Shown here piece by piece: positions 52,001 to 62,110 of a stretch of DNA of 64,000 nucleotides. This DNA is from Pseudomonas sp. (GTDB taxonomy: Bacteria > Pseudomonadota > Gammaproteobacteria > Pseudomonadales > Pseudomonadaceae), in contig NZ_JAUXMX010000027.1 of NCBI RefSeq assembly GCF_030683065.1, positions 1 to 64,000 of the forward strand, written 5' to 3'. Both the position numbers and the translations under genes were made by a program. The notes beneath the pieces were generated by a model. The model was given only the letters and a program-made list of their open reading frames with translations. It made no database searches and had not been told where the DNA came from. Numbering within the stretch: position 1 is the first letter of the stretch; the number at the start of each line of letters is the position of its first letter.

Positions 52001-52480
52001 AAGGGCGAACAACCCAACCTCGATCAACCCTTGGGCGGTGGCCCCGAGATCAACCTGCGAGTAGCCGCACTGATCCCGGAAGACTACCTGCCAGACGTGC
52101 ACGCACGGCTGATCCTCTACAAACGCATCGCTTCGGCTGCCGACGAGGATGGCTTGAAAGAGCTGCAAGTGGAAATGATCGACCGCTTCGGCCTGCTGCC
52201 TGAACCAAGCAAGAACCTGGTGCGCCTGACCCTCCTGAAACTGCAGGCGGAGAAACTCGGCATCAAGAAGGTCGACGCGGGCCCACAAGGCGGGCGCATC
52301 GAGTTCGCCGCTGACACCTGCGTCGACCCAATGACCCTGATCAAACTGATCCAGGGCGCGCCTGCTCGCTACAAATTCGAGGGTGCCACACTGTTCAAAT
52401 TCCAGGTACCGATGGAGCGCCCGGAAAATCGATTCGATACCGTGGAAGCGCTCTTCGCGCGACTCACCCCCTCTACTTAA
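49043..52480 (+). CDS. mfd: Transcription-repair coupling factor
   Basis: Mfd removes RNA polymerase stalled at lesions and recruits UvrA. The product of about 1145 residues has the UvrB-like N-terminal module (HFPDWETLPYD), the RNA polymerase-interacting domain (HIDHGVGRYLGLETME), the RecG-like translocase (Walker A GDVGFGKTEVA, DEEH in IIDEEHRFG, TATPIPRTL) and the C-terminal regulatory domain. Neither possible GTG start (49028 or 49043) has a clear ribosome binding site; I choose 49043 (VSVLRLPSLPA) because this is where known Pseudomonas homologues begin. It is divergent from gap. Confidence 0.96.
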   Translation: MSVLRLPSLPATAGKQHWGNLPGAALSLAIAEAASAAKRFTLLLTADSQNAERLQQELSFFAPELPVLHFPDWETLPYDLFSPHQDIISQRISALYRLPELKHGVLVVPITTALHRLAPKRFLLGSSLVMHVGQQLDVNQMRGNLEAAGYRCVDTVYEHGEFAVRGALIDLFPMGSSQPYRIDLFDDEIETLRTFDPETQRSIDKVQSIKLLPAREFPLEKKAVSDFRGRFRDRFDVDFRRCPIYQDLSTGITPAGIEYYLPLFFEETATLFDYLPQDTQVFSLPGVEKAAEQFWSDARNRYDERRVDPERPLLPPADIFLPVDDCFARLKEWPRVVISQQDIEPGVGRQRFDAQPLPDLAIQAKAGEPLAALRSFIEEYPGRVLFCAESAGRREVLLELLARLKLKPREVASWPEFTASKERLGITIAPLDDGLLLDDLALIAESPLFGQRVMQRRRREKSRDGGDNVIKNLAELREGAPVVHIDHGVGRYLGLETMEFDGQAAEFLALMYAEEAKLYVPVASLHLIARYTGSDDALAPLHRLGSEIWQKAKRKAAEQVRDVAAELLDIYARRAAREGYAFADPQLDYETFSAGFPFEETPDQQTAIDAVRDDMLAPRPMDRLICGDVGFGKTEVAMRAAFIAVHSGRQVAVLVPTTLLAQQHYNSFRDRFADWPVNVEVMSRFKSTKEVASAVQQLSEGKVDIVIGTHKLLQGDVQFKDLGLVIIDEEHRFGVRQKEQLKALRSEVDILTLTATPIPRTLNMAVAGMRDLSIIATPPARRLSVRTFVMEQNNPTIKEALLRELLRGGQVYYLHNDVKTIEKCAADLAELVPEARIGIGHGQMRERELEQVMGDFYHKRFNVLIASTIIETGIDVPSANTIIIERADKFGLAQLHQLRGRVGRSHHQAYAYLLTPPRKQMTDDAQKRLEAISGAQDLGAGFLLATHDLEIRGAGELLGDGQSGQIQAVGFTLYMEMLERAVKSIRKGEQPNLDQPLGGGPEINLRVAALIPEDYLPDVHARLILYKRIASAADEDGLKELQVEMIDRFGLLPEPSKNLVRLTLLKLQAEKLGIKKVDAGPQGGRIEFAADTCVDPMTLIKLIQGAPARYKFEGATLFKFQVPMERPENRFDTVEALFARLTPST

Positions 52481-52492
52481 AGGACTGACACC

Positions 52493-53023
52493 ATGCGCGC
52501 ACTTCGCTCGCTCTCACTTGTCTTGCTGTCGCTACTGGGCAGCGCAACAGCCTTTGCCGAGGCGATGTTCCAGGTTGAAGTGATCGTTTTCAGGCAAACA
52601 ACCCAGCAGCTTCCGGCCGCCCGCACCGCGCCTGACGACTGGGCGCAAGGGGCATTGCCGATCGACTCAAGTCAGGAACGTACCGCCGCGCTGAATAGCG
52701 AAGCTAACAAACTCAATCCTGCCAACGGCTATACCGTGCTACTGCACAAAGCCTGGACGCAAAGCATCGGCACCAGCCCCGCGAGCGTGGCACTGAGCAC
52801 CGGAGTGGAACAGTTTGGCCACTTCCCGGTTGAAGGCACCCTGGACCTGAAGCAGGATCGCCTCATCGACCTGAGTGCCAATCTGTGGGTCAACCAGTTC
52901 GATACCAACGGCTCGCTCAACAGCAGCGAACTGATCAAACACAGCGTGCGCCTGCAAAGCGGCGAACTGACCTACCTTGATCACGGCAGCTTTGGCCTGC
53001 TGGTGCGCATCAGCCCACTTTAA
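52493..53023 (+). CDS. CsiV family periplasmic protein
   Basis: A 176-residue protein with a signal peptide (cleavage near ATAFAEA) and the CsiV opening FQVEVIVFRQ. CsiV in Vibrio binds peptidoglycan and activates the D-amino-acid stress response; relatives follow mfd in many gammaproteobacteria, as here (12 bases). Its role in Pseudomonas is not established. Confidence 0.83.
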   Translation: MRALRSLSLVLLSLLGSATAFAEAMFQVEVIVFRQTTQQLPAARTAPDDWAQGALPIDSSQERTAALNSEANKLNPANGYTVLLHKAWTQSIGTSPASVALSTGVEQFGHFPVEGTLDLKQDRLIDLSANLWVNQFDTNGSLNSSELIKHSVRLQSGELTYLDHGSFGLLVRISPL

Positions 53024-53052
53024 ACAGAGCGCCCGGCGCCTTGCCTGCAACA

Positions 53053-53080
53053 ATAAAGGGTCGCTATCGCGACCCTTTAT
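53053..53080 (+). terminator. Terminator after csiV
   Basis: AAAGGGTCGC-TATC-GCGACCCTTT followed by ATATT ends the mfd-csiV unit. A further inverted repeat AGGCAGG/CCTGCCT (53123-53147) follows before the convergent phosphorylase gene, without a T run. Confidence 0.85.
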
Positions 53081-53175
53081 ATTGGCTATGCACCCATTGC
53101 CTGTTGTGAGGCGATAAGTCGTAGGCAGGTGCTAGCTAAGCCTGCCTCGCTGGGCTTCGTCGCCAGCCGCTATGT

Positions 53176-54934
<1,759 letters not shown>

Positions 54935-54947
54935 AAATAATCCTTAA

Positions 54948-55469
54948 CTAAAGTGACTCCGCCGCCCAGAGCGGGCATGCAGCCTCGTCGATCTGCACAG
55001 CACATTGAACAGGAACCCGCGGAAACAGCGCCAGTAGATCGGCATTACGCAACCGTACACAGCCATGCGAGCGCGGTATGCCCATGGGCTCAGTGTCCGG
55101 TGTGCCGTGCAGGTAGATATAGCGGCGGAAGGTGTCGACCTCTCGCAGTCGATTACGTCCCGGCTCACAGCCGCTGAGCCAGATAATCCGCGTAAGAATC
55201 CAGTCGCGGGCGGGAAACTGCGCAGCCAGGTCTGGCGACCAGACCTCGCCTGTCCAGCGACGACCGCGCAATACCGCCCCCAGGGGCAAGCCTTCGCCAA
55301 TCTTCGCCCGCACACGATGCAAACCACGCGGGGTACAGCCGGAGCCATTCAGCTCGCCGGGGCCATTGAGTGCGGTGGAAACTGACAGACGCAAAACCAG
55401 CTGCCCGTCGGCAAAACCGTACAGGCACTGATCAGCGAGGGAAATATGCAGGAGGTCGAGAGTGCGCAT
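54948..55469 (-). CDS. L,D-transpeptidase family protein (YkuD domain)
   Basis: A 173-residue protein that is almost only a YkuD domain. The catalytic motif is HGTPDTEPMGIPRSHGCVRL, with His121, His135, Cys137 and Arg139. L,D-transpeptidases form 3-3 cross-links or attach lipoproteins to peptidoglycan in the periplasm, yet no signal peptide is visible (MRTLDLLHISLADQCLYGF). It could be exported by another route, cleave cytoplasmic muropeptides, or have an unrecognised start. It precedes nagZ by 13 bases, supporting a link with recycling. Confidence 0.9.
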   Translation of the reverse strand: MRTLDLLHISLADQCLYGFADGQLVLRLSVSTALNGPGELNGSGCTPRGLHRVRAKIGEGLPLGAVLRGRRWTGEVWSPDLAAQFPARDWILTRIIWLSGCEPGRNRLREVDTFRRYIYLHGTPDTEPMGIPRSHGCVRLRNADLLALFPRVPVQCAVQIDEAACPLWAAESL

Positions 55470-55508
55470 AGGGCGCTAGCTTAGCGGATCGGACTCGCCA
55501 AGCCCACT

Positions 55509-55560
55509 AGGGCCTGTTGCCGTTTCGTTCGCGGCTCGCGACAAAACAGCAACAGACCCT
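55509..55560. repeat. Long palindromic repeat downstream of psrA
   Basis: AGGGCCTGTTGC (55509-55520) pairs with GCAACAGACCCT (55549-55560) with one mismatch, and the pairing continues inward (CGTTTCG against CGACAAAAC, with wobbles). It lies nine bases after the psrA stop. I recall similar AGGGCCTGTTGC palindromes between genes in other Pseudomonas, so it is probably a dispersed extragenic repeat; it could also terminate psrA. Confidence 0.65.
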
Positions 55561-55569
55561 GGCATGGCA

Positions 55570-56277
55570 TCAAACCTTGGCCGCTATGCCGGCATTCTTG
55601 ACGCGCGGCTTGAGCTGAGCAGCGGCCAGACCCTCATCGGTCACACCGCTTTCCGAACGCATACCAGCCGCCAGGAATGGCACCATCATGCGCATGACCT
55701 GCTCGATCGAGGTGTTCACCCCAAAATCGGTCTCGGCCATAGCACGCAACGCCTTGATTCCAGACATGCTGAAAGCCGCTGCGCCGAGCATGAAATGCAC
55801 GCGCCAGAACAACTCCAGCGGAGGGATACGTGGCGCGGCCTCATGCACCAGAAGCATGTAACGGCGGAACACCTTGCCGTACACCTCTTCCAGATACTTG
55901 CGCAGGTGGCCCTGACTCTGACTGAACGCCAACCCCAGCAGGCGCATGAATATCGATAAATCGTTACCACTACGCGGTTTCACCACCAGCGCCTGATCCA
56001 CCAGCAACTCGAGCAACTCCTCAAGGCTGACTTTCACCTCTTGCTTCGCCTGACGACGGTCCAGCTCACGCTCGAGGCTGCTGCAGAAAGGACCAAGAAA
56101 ACGCGAGAAGACTGCCTGAATCAGCGCTTTTTTTGAACCAAAGTGATAGTTCACCGCTGCCAGATTGACTCCAGCCTTACTGGTGATCAGCCGCAATGAC
56201 GTTTCCGCAAAGCCTTTCTCCGCGAACAACTGCTCCGCCGCATCGAGAATGCGTTCAACGGTTTCCGACTGGGCCAT
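55570..56277 (-). CDS. psrA: TetR family regulator PsrA
   Basis: PsrA represses beta-oxidation genes and activates rpoS in Pseudomonas, and releases DNA on binding long-chain fatty acids. The 235-residue protein has the N-terminal HTH (about 10-55, RLITSKAGVNLAAVNYHFGSKKAL region) and a helical ligand domain. Position next to lexA equals PA3006. Two PsrA-type operators overlap its promoter, so it should repress itself. Confidence 0.94.
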   Translation of the reverse strand: MAQSETVERILDAAEQLFAEKGFAETSLRLITSKAGVNLAAVNYHFGSKKALIQAVFSRFLGPFCSSLERELDRRQAKQEVKVSLEELLELLVDQALVVKPRSGNDLSIFMRLLGLAFSQSQGHLRKYLEEVYGKVFRRYMLLVHEAAPRIPPLELFWRVHFMLGAAAFSMSGIKALRAMAETDFGVNTSIEQVMRMMVPFLAAGMRSESGVTDEGLAAAQLKPRVKNAGIAAKV

Positions 56278-56291
56278 GACTACTCACCTGA

Positions 56292-56318
56292 CAAACACTT
56301 GTTTGAAACATACGTTTC
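56292..56318. promoter_or_regulatory. Two overlapping PsrA operators in the psrA promoter
   Basis: CAAAC-ACTT-GTTTG (56292-56305) and GAAAC-ATAC-GTTTC (56305-56318) are two perfect matches to the PsrA operator form, sharing one base. The second covers the psrA -10. This layout predicts tight autorepression relieved by fatty acids. Confidence 0.85.
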
Positions 56319-56336
56319 GACTGGCCTTCTTGTCAA
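56307..56336 (-). promoter_or_regulatory. psrA promoter
   Basis: A perfect TTGACA (56336-56331 on the minus strand), an 18-base spacer and TATGTT (56312-56307) place the start just before the first operator, 30 bases from the psrA ATG. Confidence 0.65.
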
Positions 56337-56476
56337 GTCGCGCAAGCCACTTTCTGGCTCTACGGTCACGCATCGACAACAAACGGGGCCTGGGTCTGCG
56401 TCTACTACCCACCCCATTGCACGCAGTGGGCATGAAACCGCAAGCCGCGAATGTAGCCGGCAAGAAAAAAGGAAGA

Positions 56477-56504
56477 TTGCCAACCCCTTATCACTGTATA
56501 TAAT
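56477..56504 (+). promoter_or_regulatory. lexA promoter
   Basis: TTGCCA (56477-56482), a 16-base spacer and a perfect TATAAT (56499-56504) lie 33 bases before the lexA ATG. The -10 sits inside the first SOS box. Confidence 0.7.
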
Positions 56505-56509
56505 CCCAG
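56494..56509. promoter_or_regulatory. SOS box 1 of lexA
   Basis: CTGTATATAATCCCAG fits CTG-N10-CAG, the gammaproteobacterial LexA operator. It overlaps the -10, so LexA bound here blocks RNA polymerase. Confidence 0.8.
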
Positions 56510-56512
56510 TCA

Positions 56513-56528
56513 CTGTACAAAAAGACAG
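56513..56528. promoter_or_regulatory. SOS box 2 of lexA
   Basis: CTGTACAAAAAGACAG keeps the full CTGT/ACAG ends. It begins 19 bases after box 1, close to two helical turns, so two LexA dimers can bind on the same face of the DNA. Confidence 0.85.
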
Positions 56529-56536
56529 AGCCAACC

Positions 56537-57145
56537 ATGCTGAAACTGACGCCACGCCAAGCTGAAATCCTCACATTCATCAAGCACTGCCTTGATGACA
56601 ACGGCTACCCGCCAACCCGCGCGGAAATCGCCCAGGCACTTGGCTTCAAGTCTCCCAATGCCGCAGAGGAACACCTCAAGGCGCTAGCCCGCAAAGGCGC
56701 CATCGAAATGACCCCCGGTGCCTCTCGAGGCATTCGCATACCTGGTTACGAACCCAACAACACGGAAGAAGGCTTACCCGTTATCGGTCGCGTCGCAGCC
56801 GGCGCGCCTATTCTAGCGCAACAGAATATTGAAGACTCGTGCCGCATCAACCCCGAGTTCTTCCACCCCAAAGCCGACTACTTGCTGCGTGTGCGCGGAA
56901 TGAGCATGAAGGATATTGGCATTCTTGACGGCGACCTGCTGGCAGTACACACCACCCGCGAGGCGCAGAATGGTCAGGTGGTAGTAGCTCGAATAGATGA
57001 CGAAGTAACGGTCAAGCGCTTCAAGCGCGAAGGCAACAGAGTCTGGCTAACTGCCGAAAATTCCGAGTTTGCCCCCATAGAAGTGAACCTGGAAAAGCAA
57101 GAGTTGATCATCGAAGGCTTGAGTGTCGGCGTTATCCGCCGCTAG
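56537..57145 (+). CDS. lexA: LexA repressor
   Basis: LexA represses the SOS regulon and cleaves itself when RecA is activated. The 202-residue protein has the N-terminal winged HTH ([33 protein letters not shown]), the cleavage site Ala88-Gly89 in GRVAAGAP, and the catalytic dyad Ser123 ([10 protein letters not shown]) and Lys160 (EVTVKRF). It is autoregulated by the two SOS boxes upstream. sulA follows on the same strand after 212 bases. Confidence 0.98.
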   Translation: MLKLTPRQAEILTFIKHCLDDNGYPPTRAEIAQALGFKSPNAAEEHLKALARKGAIEMTPGASRGIRIPGYEPNNTEEGLPVIGRVAAGAPILAQQNIEDSCRINPEFFHPKADYLLRVRGMSMKDIGILDGDLLAVHTTREAQNGQVVVARIDDEVTVKRFKREGNRVWLTAENSEFAPIEVNLEKQELIIEGLSVGVIRR

Positions 57146-57226
57146 CAGACAAGGCCCAAGGCAGTAGCAACCTGCGGCGGATGAGCAGGACCACGCCTGA
57201 TCGCCGCTGGGCACCGCAGCAGGTCG

Positions 57227-57267
57227 AGCGCAACTGCCAAGACAGCTAAGCCCATTCAGGTTGCGCT
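57227..57267 (+). other. Inverted repeat in the lexA-sulA spacer
   Basis: AGCGCAAC (57227-57234) pairs perfectly with GTTGCGCT (57260-57267). A second pair, ACCTGC (near 57169) with GCAGGT (near 57219), lies just before, and a small GAGC/GCTC hairpin follows. The spacer of 212 bases has no reading frame and no convincing SOS box of its own, so these folds may set the ratio of sulA to lexA. Confidence 0.4.
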
Positions 57268-57357
57268 TGAGCATTTTGCTCCAGGAGCTAAAGCCCAGAC
57301 ACTCACACCAAGAGGGCAAACGCAGATCGTTTTAGACGGCCTGCCAGAGGAGGTTTT

Positions 57358-57831
57358 ATGCAGTCCCCGCAGTCACTTAAACGTATACAGCTACCGCTGT
57401 TCGAGGGGCTGATAGCCTCCGCAGTGACGCCGCTGCTGAACCCAGCGGTGGAGTCGCCCTGGCTGGAGAACCCCGCAGCCTTCAGTGAAATCTCACTGCG
57501 CGGCGCTGCAGGTCACTGCCTGAACCTGCTTGCACCAATCCTCCGCGAACTAAGCCAGAACAACGATGCGCGCTGGTTGAGCCTGATCGCCCCACCGGGC
57601 AGCCTGACGCAAACCTGGCTACGCGAAGCTGGCCTCAATCGCGAACGTATTCTGTTACTCCACCCAAGGGGCAAGAAAAGCGCTTTGTTGCTGGCTCAGG
57701 AAGCACTAAAGCTGGGGCGCAGCCATACTGTTGTCAGTTGGCTTCAGCCTCTTCAGCAGCATGCCCGAGAGCAACTGGAACTGGCCGCACGACAAGGCAA
57801 GGCGCAAAGCCTGAACATCAGTCTTGGGTAA
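57358..57831 (+). CDS. sulA: Cell division inhibitor SulA
   Basis: SulA binds FtsZ and blocks septation during the SOS response. The 157-residue protein matches the Pseudomonas form: FSEISLRGAAGHCLNLLAPILREL, RWLSLIAPPG, TWLREAGLNRERILLLHPR and SHTVVSWLQPL. GAGGAGG lies just before the ATG. Position after lexA (PA3007-PA3008 order) supports SOS control through read-through from the lexA promoter. Confidence 0.94.
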   Translation: MQSPQSLKRIQLPLFEGLIASAVTPLLNPAVESPWLENPAAFSEISLRGAAGHCLNLLAPILRELSQNNDARWLSLIAPPGSLTQTWLREAGLNRERILLLHPRGKKSALLLAQEALKLGRSHTVVSWLQPLQQHAREQLELAARQGKAQSLNISLG

Positions 57832-57949
57832 AATTCGCAAGCAACCGCACAAGGACTGTGCTCAATAAAACGCCATCGACCAAGCCGGTCACAATCCCTG
57901 AACCCAGCTACCTGACAGTGACCTCAGCGTCGAGACAATCTCTCGTCAA

Positions 57950-58183
57950 TCAATGCAGTACGCGCGGGCCCTGCCCGTGATCGAAGTCACCTTCAGCCAA
58001 TTTCCCGGCCATTTGCACGCCGACGCTGAGCATAGCCTTGGCTACCTCGATATGCTGACCCTGCAGGAACTCCTTGGCATCAGCGGAAAAGTCCAGCACC
58101 ACCAGGGTTTCTTCGTCTTCCGCGCGACGCAATGCAATGCGCCCATCAGGTAACTCGACGATCTCAAGGTAGGATGTAGGCAT
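57950..58183 (-). CDS. Conserved small hypothetical protein (PA3009-like)
   Basis: A 77-residue acidic protein beginning MPTSYLEIVELPDGRIALRR. It has a short beta-rich start (LPDGRIALRRAEDEETLVVLDFS) and a helical second half (KEFLQGQHIEVAKAMLSVGVQMAGKL). There is no signal peptide. I do not recognise a functional family. The ATG at 58183 is used; the frame is open 15 codons more, without a ribosome binding site. It is convergent with sulA and probably monocistronic. Confidence 0.78.
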   Translation of the reverse strand: MPTSYLEIVELPDGRIALRRAEDEETLVVLDFSADAKEFLQGQHIEVAKAMLSVGVQMAGKLAEGDFDHGQGPRVLH

Positions 58184-58472
58184 AGGGGTGGTTCTCCAGG
58201 AAAGACGGGCAGTGTAACAGTCGACCAAGCCTCACCCCAGCCCGCTTATCCAGACTCAGAGGTTGCAAGGATGCCAAGCGCGCGCAGCCGGACAAGCGAA
58301 ACAAGATCAGCCACCTGGAAAACCAGGGAGGATGGGTCAGATAACCGAAGTTTTTACGCGCTTTGCTCGCCCTGAGGGGTTACTGCGCAACACGCCGCCT
58401 ACCAAGATCAGCACAACTGCAAGCATCCGGCGACCGCTACAGCAGGCAAGCGGTTTCTCTCAGCCTCTCAGC

Positions 58473-58991
58473 TCACCACTCGCTCAGGGTCTCGCGAAAG
58501 CGTTTGGCCAGCCCCTTCAACTCCTGCCGCCAAGACTCAAGGGTTTCGCGCGCCAATGGCGGTACTTCCTGATCCAGGCTGATCGCTTCGATCAATGGGG
58601 TGCGCGGGTCAACTTTGACTTTTTTCGCCGCTAGCGGCGGCTGAAACAGTTCGCTATAAGCCTTAAGCAGTTGCGCCAGCCAGGTTTCCGACTGCTGCGC
58701 CAGCTCGATCAGCTCGGCCAGCTCAGGACTCGGCGCAGTATCCAGCAGCGCCTTGTCCAGCAACTGCTCGGCTCGCGCCGCATTACTTTCCGGCAAACGG
58801 TAGTAGCCGGCGATCTCGTGACACAGCCCCAACAACGCACCATATAAATGGAATAACGCCGCCTCACGCTCAGCCTGTATCAAGGCTAAAGAATTGACCG
58901 CCTGGCCCTCTTGCGCGGCGCGCCAAGACTCTAGCGACAGACCGGCATAGAACAGCTTCTGGTTGGTACGGGTGTAAAGTTCATGGGCCAT
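58473..58991 (-). CDS. DUF6586 family hypothetical protein
   Basis: A 172-residue all-helical cytoplasmic protein (MAHELYTRTNQKLFYAGLSL). Features include ALFHLYGALLGLCHEIAGYYRLP and a C-terminal helix SWRQELKGLAKRFRETLSEW. I match it from memory to DUF6586 and PA3010; function unknown. The ATG at 58991 has GGAGG seven bases upstream, preferred over an upstream ATG. The interval 58184-58472 to the next gene shows no element I can name. Confidence 0.8.
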   Translation of the reverse strand: MAHELYTRTNQKLFYAGLSLESWRAAQEGQAVNSLALIQAEREAALFHLYGALLGLCHEIAGYYRLPESNAARAEQLLDKALLDTAPSPELAELIELAQQSETWLAQLLKAYSELFQPPLAAKKVKVDPRTPLIEAISLDQEVPPLARETLESWRQELKGLAKRFRETLSEW

Positions 58992-59245
58992 CAAGGCACC
59001 CTCCACTGCAGACCGATCAGAGGCTGCGGAAATATCGAAGGCCTTCGCAACGGCGCCGTTGAGCCACCGAAACAAGAGGCATCGTACCTAACAAGGAACG
59101 TTAGCGAACCAGGTCACTTAAGTTATGGCGCAGCGCAACAAAATTGCAGCGCACCTGTGACAGTCGCAGCAGGCAATCGATTTCCCTTCAGACTCTCAAG
59201 TCACTATACGCGCGCCTACTCAGTGCAGACGCGCACCTTGTCCGA

Positions 59246-61855
59246 TCAACCCTTGTCTTCGACCTTCCACTTGCCGCCGTCGTAGAAAGCACGCCAGCCG
59301 GTCGGTTTGCCATCAACCTCGGTCTGCACGTATTGCTCTTTGGTCTTGCGGCTAAAGCGAATCACCGCCGCACGACCTTCCGGGTCTTTCTTTGGCGCAT
59401 CACAGAGGAAGTGATACTTAGGATCGATCTCGTCCTTATGCGGAATCAGCTCAAGCACCAGCGGCGCGCGAGTTTCACGGTTCTTGGGAAACTGACTGGC
59501 AGCCAGGAACAGACCCGCGGCGCCATCACGCAGGATATAGGTGTCATTGACCTTCTCGCACTTGAGTTCGGGCATCTTCACCGGATCCATCTTCGGTGGA
59601 GCTGCTTCGCCACTTTTCAGCAACTTGCGGGTGTTCTTGCACTCGCTGTTGGTGCAACCGAAGAACTTGCCGAAACGGCCGGTCTTCAGCTGCATCTGGC
59701 TACCGCACTTGTCGCACTCAAGGCTCGGGCCTTCGTAACCCTTGATCCGGTATTGCCCCTGCTCGATCTCATAACCCGTGCAGTCCGGGTTATTGCCGCA
59801 AATATGCAGCTTGCGCGTCTCATCGAGCAGGTAGGCATCCATGGCGGTACCGCATTTCTGGCAGCGATGTTTACCCAGCAGCACCAGCGATTCCGACTCA
59901 CCCTCATCATCCGCGGCGATTTCATCGCCAGGCACCAGGTTGATGGTCGATTTGCAGCGTTCTTTCGGCGGCAGCGCATAACCGGAACAACCGAGGAAAA
60001 CGCCGGTGGACGCGGTGCGAATCATCATCGGCCGCCCACACTCCCGGCATGGGATATCGGTCAGCGTAGGCAGGTTGGCACGCATGCCGCTGTCGCTGGC
60101 TTCGGCTACTTCGAGCTTCTTCTTGAAGTCACCATAGAACTCGTCGAGCACATTCTTCCACTCGCGCTGGCCCTGGGCCACATCATCCAGATTCTCTTCC
60201 ATGCCTGCGGTAAAGCCGTAGTCCATCAGGTTGGAGAAACTTTCGCTCAGGCGCCCGGTGACGATGTCGCCCATCTTCTCCGAATAGAAACGCCGGTTAT
60301 GCAGGGCGACATAGCCGCGATCCTGGATGGTCGAAATGATCGCCGCATAGGTCGAAGGACGGCCGATACCGCGCTTCTCCATCTCCTTGACCAAGCTGGC
60401 TTCCGAGTAGCGTGCCGGCGGCTTAGTGAAGTGCTGGCTCGGATCAAGTTTGATCAGCTTGAGCACTTCGCCCTGGGCCATGTCCGGCAACACATCGTCA
60501 TCGCCCGGCTTGCTCATTTGCGGCAACGCCCGGGTGTAACCGTCGAACTTGAGAATCCGGCCCTTGGCGCGCAACTCGAACTGCGCAGCGGTAACGGTCA
60601 CGGTGGTCGACAGGTACTCGGCAGGCGGCATCTGGCACGCCACGAACTGGCGCCAGATCAACTCATACAGCCGCTCGGCATCACGCTCCATGCCGGTTAT
60701 CTGGGTCGGCTTGAGGTTGACGTCAGACGGACGAATCGCTTCGTGCGCCTCCTGGGCCCCTTCCTTGCTGCTGTAAGCAATCGGGTTGGCCGGCAGGTAC
60801 TTCTTGCCGAACTCACCCTCGATGAAATCGCGCACCATGCTCACGGCATCAGCCGACAGGTTGGTCGAGTCGGTACGCATATAGGTGATGTAACCGGCCT
60901 CGTACAGACGCTGGGCCATCATCATGGTTTTCTTCACGCCGAAGCCGAGGCGGTTACTGGCCGCCTGCTGCAACGTCGAGGTAATGAACGGCGCCGATGG
61001 CTTACTGCTGGTCGGTTTGTCTTCACGCTTGGCAATGCTGTAGCTGGACTTCTCAAGCGTTACCAAGGCAGCCATCGCCTGGGCTTCGTTCAGCGGCTTG
61101 AAGGCAACGCCGCTTTCGCGAGCTACCTCAAAACGCACATTGGCGCCCTTGACTGTGCCCAGATCAGCGTGCACTTCCCAATATTCTTCAGGAACAAAGG
61201 CACGAATTTCTGTTTCGCGCTCAACCACCAACTTCACCGCCACCGACTGCACCCGGCCAGCCGACAGACCGCGGGCGATCTTGGCCCACAGCAATGGCGA
61301 GACCATGTAACCCACTACACGATCGAGGAAGCGCCGGGCTTGCTGGGCATTGACCCGATTGATGTCCAGTTCGCCGGGCTTGGAGAACGCTTCTTGAATG
61401 GCCTTCTTGGTGATCTCGTTGAACACCACGCGCTTGTAGCGGCTGTCGTCGCCACCGATGGATTCGCGCAGGTGCCAGGCAATGGCTTCCCCCTCGCGAT
61501 CCAAGTCGGTTGCGAGATAGATGGTGTCGGCATCCTTGGCCAACCGCCGCAGCTCCTCGACAACTTTTTCCTTGCCCGGAAGGATCTCGTACTTGGCCTT
61601 CCAGCCATGCTCGGGATCGACCCCCATGCGCGCCACCAGCTGGCGCTTGGCCTTTTCCTTGGGCGACAGCGCCGGGACTTCGCCAGCAGCCGCCTTGCCC
61701 CGCTTTACGGGTTCCTTGGCAGCACTTGCCGAGCCGCTGGTAGGCAGGTCACGGATGTGGCCGATGCTCGACTTCACCACGTACTGGTCGCCCAGGTACT
61801 TGTTGATGGTCTTGGCCTTGGCCGGGGATTCCACGATGACCAGCGATTTGCCCAT
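59246..61855 (-). CDS. topA: DNA topoisomerase I
   Basis: TopA relaxes negative supercoils. The 869-residue type IA enzyme has the TOPRIM domain ([27 protein letters not shown]) and active-site Tyr325 in [11 protein letters not shown]. Three or more C-terminal zinc ribbons follow ([41 protein letters not shown]), with a final basic tail. The ATG at 61855 ([10 protein letters not shown]) is the family start; the frame runs on 26 codons upstream without similarity. Confidence 0.97.
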   Translation of the reverse strand: MGKSLVIVESPAKAKTINKYLGDQYVVKSSIGHIRDLPTSGSASAAKEPVKRGKAAAGEVPALSPKEKAKRQLVARMGVDPEHGWKAKYEILPGKEKVVEELRRLAKDADTIYLATDLDREGEAIAWHLRESIGGDDSRYKRVVFNEITKKAIQEAFSKPGELDINRVNAQQARRFLDRVVGYMVSPLLWAKIARGLSAGRVQSVAVKLVVERETEIRAFVPEEYWEVHADLGTVKGANVRFEVARESGVAFKPLNEAQAMAALVTLEKSSYSIAKREDKPTSSKPSAPFITSTLQQAASNRLGFGVKKTMMMAQRLYEAGYITYMRTDSTNLSADAVSMVRDFIEGEFGKKYLPANPIAYSSKEGAQEAHEAIRPSDVNLKPTQITGMERDAERLYELIWRQFVACQMPPAEYLSTTVTVTAAQFELRAKGRILKFDGYTRALPQMSKPGDDDVLPDMAQGEVLKLIKLDPSQHFTKPPARYSEASLVKEMEKRGIGRPSTYAAIISTIQDRGYVALHNRRFYSEKMGDIVTGRLSESFSNLMDYGFTAGMEENLDDVAQGQREWKNVLDEFYGDFKKKLEVAEASDSGMRANLPTLTDIPCRECGRPMMIRTASTGVFLGCSGYALPPKERCKSTINLVPGDEIAADDEGESESLVLLGKHRCQKCGTAMDAYLLDETRKLHICGNNPDCTGYEIEQGQYRIKGYEGPSLECDKCGSQMQLKTGRFGKFFGCTNSECKNTRKLLKSGEAAPPKMDPVKMPELKCEKVNDTYILRDGAAGLFLAASQFPKNRETRAPLVLELIPHKDEIDPKYHFLCDAPKKDPEGRAAVIRFSRKTKEQYVQTEVDGKPTGWRAFYDGGKWKVEDKG

Positions 61856-62110
61856 GGATTGGAAAATTCCTGAAATTCGATAAATGAAAGGCGAGAAGCG
61901 CCATACAGACTGTTGAAAATACTGCGTAGCCATAACTGGCGAGGTGATTTCGACCGAAGAAGCGGCGTTTACATGCGGTAAATAAGCCTTCTACGCCCGC
62001 GTTCAACGCTGCACGATACAGCGCGTGGGTTCAATAGCCAGCCCGCGCGGCACCGCTATATATAGTGGCGCTCAGGTTGAGGTCAAGCGTAGCAGTAGCG
62101 CGACCTGCGC

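Noticed and set aside
51017..52288. Open frame of about 420 codons on the minus strand within mfd
   Set aside because: It is antisense to conserved helicase motifs of mfd and shows no family sequence.
57205..57224. CTG-N10-CAG near sulA as a separate SOS box
   Set aside because: The ends lack the CTGT/ACAG extension and the site is GC-rich in the middle, unlike the two lexA boxes. In this GC range such a match is expected by chance.
59144..61873. Open frame of about 900 codons on the plus strand opposite topA
   Set aside because: It lies antisense to a complete, well-conserved gene. Its translation is rich in His, Arg, Gln and Leu with no recognisable domain, the usual by-product of GC-rich codon use.
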